Assembly: GCF_040882075.1 (NCBI RefSeq)
Contig: NZ_JBBEBZ010000175.1
Location: 4,586 to 68,585, forward strand
Source: Nitriliruptor sp040882075
Lineage (GTDB): Bacteria; Actinomycetota; Nitriliruptoria; Nitriliruptorales; Nitriliruptoraceae
Direction of reading: 5' to 3'
DNA length: 64,000 nt
The notes under the pieces are model-generated. The model had not been told where the DNA came from and did not search any database. It saw nothing but the letters and a program-made list of their open reading frames with translations. The translations under genes were made by a program, and so were the position numbers. Of the stretch, positions 59,683 through 64,000 are shown one piece after another; the stretch's first letter is position 1, and each line of letters starts with the position of its first letter.

Positions 59683-60477
59683 TTGGACACACCGACATCG
59701 CCGCGACTCGACGTCCTGATCGTCGACGACGAACCAGCCCTCATCGAGCTGGTCGCGGCCAACCTCTCGGCCGCCGGTCACCGCACCCGCACCGCCTCCG
59801 ACGGTGTCGCCGCCCTGGAGCTGATCGCCGAGGAGCGGCCGGACGTCGTGGTGCTCGACGTGATGATGCCCCGGCTCGACGGCTGGGGGGTGCTCGAGGC
59901 CCTCGCCGAGGATCCGTCGGCCGGTGAGCTCCCGGTGGTGATGCTGACGGCGCTCTCGGCGGAGCAGGACGTGATCCGCGCCCACCTGACGGGGGCGGTC
60001 CAGTACCTCACCAAGCCGTTCGACGCCCCCACCCTCCTGCGAGCGGTCACGCACGCGGCCGAACCGCCCGACGACCAGGAACGCGAACGCCGGCGCACGC
60101 AGCGGCGCGCGTTCCTGTCGCGGTTGGCCGAGCTCGACGCCGGACGCGGCTCCGAAGGACCGACGGTGCGCTTCTCCCGGCTCGAGGCGATCCCGACGCC
60201 GGCCCCCACCCCTCCCCCGCCACCGACCAGCGGACTGACGCCACGCCAACGGCACGTGGCCGGGCTGCTCGCGGACGGTGTCACCCCACGCACCATCGCC
60301 GAACGGCTCGGCACGTCCCGCAGCAACGTCTACGCGACCCGGGCACGCATCGCCCGCCACCTCGAGACCGACCCCGACGACGTCGCCGAGGTCGCGCGGC
60401 GCGTCGGGTTAACCGCGGGAGAAGCTCCGTCGACGAGCTCCGGTCCCGACGATCAGGACGCGCCGGTCAGGCCGTGA
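59683..60477 (+). CDS. Response regulator with C-terminal helix-turn-helix
   Basis: TTG 59683 has GAGGGG five bases upstream. The 264-residue protein has a full receiver domain (DD at 15-16, phospho-acceptor Asp59, Lys in YLTKPFD), a linker with Pro-rich tract (TPAPTPPPPPTS) and a sigma-4-like HTH (LTPRQRHVAGLLADGVTPRTIAERLGTSRSNVYATRARI). It has no adjacent histidine kinase, so it is an orphan. Its end overlaps the next gene's end by 11 bases. Confidence 0.9.
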   Translation: MDTPTSPRLDVLIVDDEPALIELVAANLSAAGHRTRTASDGVAALELIAEERPDVVVLDVMMPRLDGWGVLEALAEDPSAGELPVVMLTALSAEQDVIRAHLTGAVQYLTKPFDAPTLLRAVTHAAEPPDDQERERRRTQRRAFLSRLAELDAGRGSEGPTVRFSRLEAIPTPAPTPPPPPTSGLTPRQRHVAGLLADGVTPRTIAERLGTSRSNVYATRARIARHLETDPDDVAEVARRVGLTAGEAPSTSSGPDDQDAPVRP

Positions 60478-60856
60478 CGTCCGCCGGGACCAGCTCGTCC
60501 ACGACCCGGGCCAAGACGAACGGATCGACGGGCTTGGACATCGACCGGTCCGCACCGGACCAGTCCACGAGGAACCGGTCCTGCGCGCGACCGGTGAGCA
60601 CGATGGTGGCCGGCATCGGACGGTCGGCGAGCTGGAACTTGGCGCGCAGGTCGTAGAGCACGGCGAAGCCGCCGCGCGGCTGCAGATCGCCGTCGACGAT
60701 CACGACGTCGACGGCGACGTCGCCGCCGTCGATGATGCGACGTCGCGCGTCCTCACCGGAGTCGCACTCGACGATCTCGGTGCCCTCACGCAGCGTCAGA
60801 GCGCTGGCAGCACGCTGCCGTTCGGCGGCGACCTCGGAGACGATGAGCACGCGCAC
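60467..60856 (-). CDS. Degenerate single-domain response regulator
   Basis: GTG 60856 starts RVLIVSEVAAERQR. The 129-residue receiver keeps the acceptor Asp55 (VDVVIVDGDLQPRGG), Thr in IVLTGRA and Lys in SMSKPVDPF, but the N-terminal acidic pair that binds Mg is replaced by Ser-Glu. Phosphorylation may be weak or absent. Possibly a protein-binding receiver related to the neighbouring regulator. Confidence 0.8.
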   Translation of the reverse strand: MRVLIVSEVAAERQRAASALTLREGTEIVECDSGEDARRRIIDGGDVAVDVVIVDGDLQPRGGFAVLYDLRAKFQLADRPMPATIVLTGRAQDRFLVDWSGADRSMSKPVDPFVLARVVDELVPADVTA

Positions 60857-60969
60857 GCAGCACCTCGCGGACGGGCCGCATCGGCCCTTCGGGGACCCGC
60901 GCACCGTACCTCGCTCGCGCAGGCGGCTCACCTTGCGGTGGGCAGCAGGTCTCTGCGACCCTGCCCCAC

Positions 60970-62235
60970 GTGCGCGTCCTGATGCTGTCCTGGGAGTACC
61001 CACCACGCGTGGTGGGCGGGCTCGGCCGTCACGCCGCGGCGCTCGCGCGCAACCTGGTCGCCGCCGGCCACGAGGTCCACGTCGTCACGCGCGACCACCC
61101 TGACCAGCCCGCCCCCGCCGACGAGTGGCTCGAGGGCGTGCACGTGATCCGGGTCCCCGAGGCGCCACCCGTCATCCCCTTCACCGACCTCGTGCCGTGG
61201 GTCCTGGCCTTCAACAACCGCGCCCTCGCCGCCGCGTCCAAGCTCGTACGTGCCCAGGATTTCGACGTGGTCCACGCCCACGATTGGCTCGTGGCCTACG
61301 CCGCCGCCGGGCTGAAGGACGCCTTCGAACTGCCGCTGGTCGCCACCATCCACGCCACCGAGTACGGCCGCCACCAGGGGTGGCTGCCGGGACCGATGAA
61401 CAAGCTCATCCACCAGGTGGAGTGGTGGCTGACCTACGAGGCGCGTCGGGTCATCGTCTGCTCCGAGTACATGCGCGAGCAGATCCAGGACATCTTCCAG
61501 CTCCCCGAGGCCGGCGTCGACGTCGTGCCCAACGGCGTCGCGGTCCGCGACTTCGCCCTCCCCGAGGACGAGGTCACCGCCTTCCGTCGCACGCTCATCG
61601 GACCCCGGACCAAGATGGTCCTGTTCGCCGGCCGGCTCGAGTACGAGAAGGGCGTCCAGACCGTCCTCGAGGCGCTCGAGCAGGTCCGGGCCGCCGTGGG
61701 GCCGGTCAAGTTCTTCATCGCCGGGATCGGCACCTACTCCGACGAGCTTCGCCGCCTGGTCCGTGAGCTGGGTCTACGTCGACACGTCCACTTCACCGGC
61801 TTCCTCGAGGATCACGAGCTGCGCCTGCACTACGCCGCGGCCGACGTGGCCGTCGCGCCCTCGATCTACGAACCCTTCGGTCTGGTCGCGGTCGAGGCGA
61901 TGGCGTGCGGCACCCCCGTCGTCGCCGGCGACACCGGCGGTCTCCGTGAGATCGTCGCGGGTGGTCACGGCCTGAGCTTCACCCCCCAGGACGCCGAACA
62001 CCTCGCCGAGACCCTGATCTCGGTGCTGCGCGACCGGACGCTCGCCGACCGGTTGGTCGCCCGCGCGACCGCCCGCATCGCCGATCGCTACGAGTGGGGC
62101 AGCGTCGCGGCTGCCACGGTCGACGTGTACGCCCGAGCCGTCCGCGAGGAGGCCGAGCTCGCCGGCAGGGAGCACCGCCCGCCGCTGCGCCCCATCCTGC
62201 ACGCGGCGCCGATCCTCGAGCTCGACGCCGGCTGA
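60970..62235 (+). CDS. GT4-family glycogen synthase-like glycosyltransferase
   Basis: A 421-residue GT-B enzyme: MLSWEYPPRVVGGLGRHAAALARNL (start typical of starch/glycogen and alpha-maltose-1-P synthases), HAHDWLVAYAA, TIHATEYGRHQGWLPG, VCSEYMREQI, PNGVAVRDF, LFAGRLEYEKGVQT, and the ADP-glucose motif SIYEPFGLVAVEAMACGTPVVAGDTGGL. It probably uses a nucleotide-activated glucose. The usual partner (GH57 branching enzyme) is not in the window. Confidence 0.9.
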   Translation: MRVLMLSWEYPPRVVGGLGRHAAALARNLVAAGHEVHVVTRDHPDQPAPADEWLEGVHVIRVPEAPPVIPFTDLVPWVLAFNNRALAAASKLVRAQDFDVVHAHDWLVAYAAAGLKDAFELPLVATIHATEYGRHQGWLPGPMNKLIHQVEWWLTYEARRVIVCSEYMREQIQDIFQLPEAGVDVVPNGVAVRDFALPEDEVTAFRRTLIGPRTKMVLFAGRLEYEKGVQTVLEALEQVRAAVGPVKFFIAGIGTYSDELRRLVRELGLRRHVHFTGFLEDHELRLHYAAADVAVAPSIYEPFGLVAVEAMACGTPVVAGDTGGLREIVAGGHGLSFTPQDAEHLAETLISVLRDRTLADRLVARATARIADRYEWGSVAAATVDVYARAVREEAELAGREHRPPLRPILHAAPILELDAG

Positions 62236-62558
62236 CCGGATCAGGGATGCGGCCCGAGCGCCGTTGCTCCACATCACCGCCACAGCGGGGGTGGCTTGGC
62301 ACAAGGATGAAGATCCCACGTTCCGAGCGAGAACGCGCCGGCGCTTGTGGGCGGCATGCTCAGCAACGAGGTGGCGGAAGCGATCTTCCCACGTCCTCTT
62401 CGTAAGGCCCGCCGAAACTGCGCTCCCCGTCGCGTCGACGGCGTGCGCGAACCGGCGTGTTGTCCAGGTTGGTTGCGTTGCTTCGGGCGGTCTGATCGGT
62501 GCGGAACTGTCGTGCTGAGCTCGACGTCCTACCGTGCTACTCGTGGAGGAGTGACACG
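62236..62558. other. 323-base intergenic region upstream of the serpin gene
   Basis: Lower GC than its surroundings in parts, no credible ORF. Probably holds the serpin promoter. A GGAGGAG ribosome site (62545-62551) precedes the serpin start at 62559. Confidence 0.5.
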
Positions 62559-63794
62559 GTGGAACGCTCGAAGCTCGTCAGCTGTGTGGGAGCGATGACG
62601 CTGATCCTGGCGGCGTGCGCTGATGCTGCCCCATCGCAAGTGTCGGTTGGTGACGGGGTCGTCGCCGAGCTGGCGGGCAGCCTGTCGCCCGAGGAGGCGG
62701 CCGCCGCCGCGGAGGGGGTGAACGCGTTCGGGTTCGATCTGCACGGTGCGGTCGCCGAGCCGGGGCAGAACACGGTGACCTCGCCGTTGTCCGCCTCGGT
62801 GTTGCTGGCGATGGTGGCGGCTGGCGGCGGAGGGGAGACCGCGAAGGAGATGGTCGAGGTGCTGCGGCTGGAGGAGGCGCGAGACACGCGCTACGCGGCG
62901 CTGTTGGCCGACCTCACCGACGCGAGTGATGTGACGTTGTCGGTCGCGAACTCGTTGTGGGCGGCCGAGGGCTACCCGTTCGAGGACGACTACATCGACT
63001 TCGTGCAGGACACGTTCGGCGCCACGCTGGACGAGGTGGACCTTGGGGAGCAACAGAGCGCCGATCGGATCGACGACTGGGTCGAGGACCGCACCGAGGG
63101 GCTGATCGAGGAGATCGCCGAGGACCTGGACCTGCCGAACCCGCAGGCGGTGCTGGTGCTGCTCAACGCGGTGTACTTCCTCGGGACCTGGACGACCACG
63201 TTCGACGAGGCTGAGACACGGGACGCGCCGTTCACGCTGGCCGACGGCAGCAAGGTGGAGGTGCCGACGATGTACCGCTCGGACCCGGAGGTCGAAACCG
63301 CAGGGGGTGAGGGGTTCACGATGTTCCGGCTGCCCTACGGCGATGATGAGCGGTTCGGGATGGAGGTGCTGCTGCCCGACGAGGGCATGGTGCTCGACGA
63401 CCTTCTGGGGCAGCTCGACGCCGACACCTGGCAGGGAACCGTCGACCAGTTGGCGTCCTCGACGCCGTCGCAGCTGGCGCTGCCACGGTTCGAGCTGGAG
63501 TGGGACGCGACCCTCAACGATGCGCTGCAGGACCTCGGGATCGTCTCGGCGTTCGGTGGTGGGGACTTCACGCCGATGTCCCCGGCCAACCCGTGGTTGG
63601 ACACGGTCGTGCAGAAGACCTACATCCGCGTCGACGAGGAGGGCACCGAAGCTGCTGCCGTCACCGGCGGGGTGATGAGGGAGTCCGAGGGGCCACCACC
63701 GCTGCTGGTGGACCGGCCGTTCGCGTTCACCGTCAGCGACCGCGACACCGGCACCATTCTGTTCCTCGGCACTGTGCACGACCCGCGTTCCTGA
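62559..63794 (+). CDS. Serpin (serine protease inhibitor), lipoprotein
   Basis: GTG 62559 with GGAGGAG seven bases upstream. The 411-residue protein has a lipobox (LILAAC-ADAAP) and a full serpin fold: NTVTSPLSASVLLAMVAAGGGGETAKEM, VLLNAVYFLGTW, LPRFELEWDATLNDALQDLG. The hinge EEGTEAAAVTG has small residues, as in inhibitory serpins, followed by the reactive loop GVMRESEGPPP and strand PFAFTVSD. Aligned with alpha-1-antitrypsin, P1 would be the Ser of RES-EGP. A surface-anchored protease inhibitor is inferred. Serpins are uncommon in actinobacteria. Confidence 0.93.
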   Translation: MERSKLVSCVGAMTLILAACADAAPSQVSVGDGVVAELAGSLSPEEAAAAAEGVNAFGFDLHGAVAEPGQNTVTSPLSASVLLAMVAAGGGGETAKEMVEVLRLEEARDTRYAALLADLTDASDVTLSVANSLWAAEGYPFEDDYIDFVQDTFGATLDEVDLGEQQSADRIDDWVEDRTEGLIEEIAEDLDLPNPQAVLVLLNAVYFLGTWTTTFDEAETRDAPFTLADGSKVEVPTMYRSDPEVETAGGEGFTMFRLPYGDDERFGMEVLLPDEGMVLDDLLGQLDADTWQGTVDQLASSTPSQLALPRFELEWDATLNDALQDLGIVSAFGGGDFTPMSPANPWLDTVVQKTYIRVDEEGTEAAAVTGGVMRESEGPPPLLVDRPFAFTVSDRDTGTILFLGTVHDPRS

Positions 63795-63924
63795 CCACCG
63801 CCCGGCGCTGGCGGACGGTGCCGACGAGCTCTCAGCTTCGCCGGTAGTGGGCAACGATCCGAGCTGACAAGCCGGCTTGGCCGGCCCACGGTGACCGGGC
63901 CAGAACCGCCGCGGCGACCTGGTG

Positions 63925-64000
63925 ACTCCGGGCGTTGCCTACTGGCTCGGCCCGCCCAGTCCTCGGCTTGCGGGGTCCCTACGTAGCGCTGGCGCCACAC
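63925..64000. repeat. Dispersed hairpin repeat, locus 4 (cut by window edge)
   Basis: TCCGGGCGTTGCCTACTGG through CAGTCCTCGGCTTGC and GCGGGGTCCCTACGTAGCGC match locus 3 (57360 onward) closely. The copy continues beyond the window after CGCCACAC. Confidence 0.85.

Overview
The window is very GC-rich, uses GTG (and some TTG) starts heavily, and carries several actinobacterial marker genes: a WhiB-type Fe-S regulator, a SepH-type septation protein, a PASTA-domain Ser/Thr kinase, DnaE2 with its DUF6504 partner, a DEDD-exonuclease/GIY-YIG protein and LexA boxes of the GAAC-N4-GTTC type. It is therefore chromosomal DNA of a high-GC actinobacterium, possibly from a deep branch such as the Nitriliruptoria. 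The species cannot be told from sequence alone.

Layout. 1-4.05 kb: the 5' part of NAD(P) transhydrogenase alpha (minus strand, cut by the window edge), then an L,D-transpeptidase gene destroyed by a chain of mobile-element remnants (ISAzo13-type transposase, group II intron with maturase, ISL3-type transposase), each cut short. 4.05-6.7 kb: a surface-protein locus with a TasA/camelysin-like secreted protein that has lost an obvious start codon, a Ser-His (SipW/ER-type) signal peptidase with two apparent one-base insertions that runs in frame into a second substrate-like domain, and an LPXTG wall-anchored protein. 6.7-17.2 kb: a Cys-rich protein, LexA-controlled dinB, a VOC protein, a small metallopeptidase, class I FBPase, a DUF3089 hydrolase, and LexA-controlled DUF6504-dnaE2. 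17.3-25.6 kb: lipoproteins, two toxin-antitoxin modules (Phd/VapC-like and RHH/MazF-like), small membrane proteins, a PknB-like kinase and a zinc-ribbon/discoidin-like protein. 25.7-27.0 kb: DAHP synthase preceded by an aromatic-rich leader peptide and attenuator-like hairpin.

27-31 kb: an epimerase-like protein, small membrane proteins, a decayed IS110 and two copies of a dispersed hairpin repeat. 31-36.7 kb: central carbon and repair genes (threonine aldolase, inositol monophosphatase family, phosphofructokinase, glycerol kinase, MsrB). 36.7-45.3 kb: an acyltransferase and a tightly packed minus-strand operon (esterase, SRPBCC, zinc-ribbon membrane protein, ArsA-like ATPase, an unknown CxxC protein, ROK glucokinase, S9 peptidase). 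45.4-53.3 kb: a membrane EEP-family protein, then a second minus-strand run (DUF309, zinc ribbon, NYN/coiled coil, SepH, M48 protease, GT4 glycosyltransferase). 53.4-60.9 kb: Fpg glycosylase, TetR, WhiB, a DEDD exonuclease with a double LexA box, trpD-csaA-BsuPI, and two response regulators. 61-64 kb: a GT4 glycogen-synthase-like enzyme, a lipoprotein serpin, and another copy of the dispersed repeat.

Common threads are DNA damage response (three LexA-box promoters plus Fpg), envelope biology (signal peptidase locus, kinase, SepH, GT4, M48, EEP) and sugar-phosphate metabolism (FBPase, PFK, ROK glucokinase, GlpK, GT4). No tRNA, rRNA or CRISPR array was recognised.
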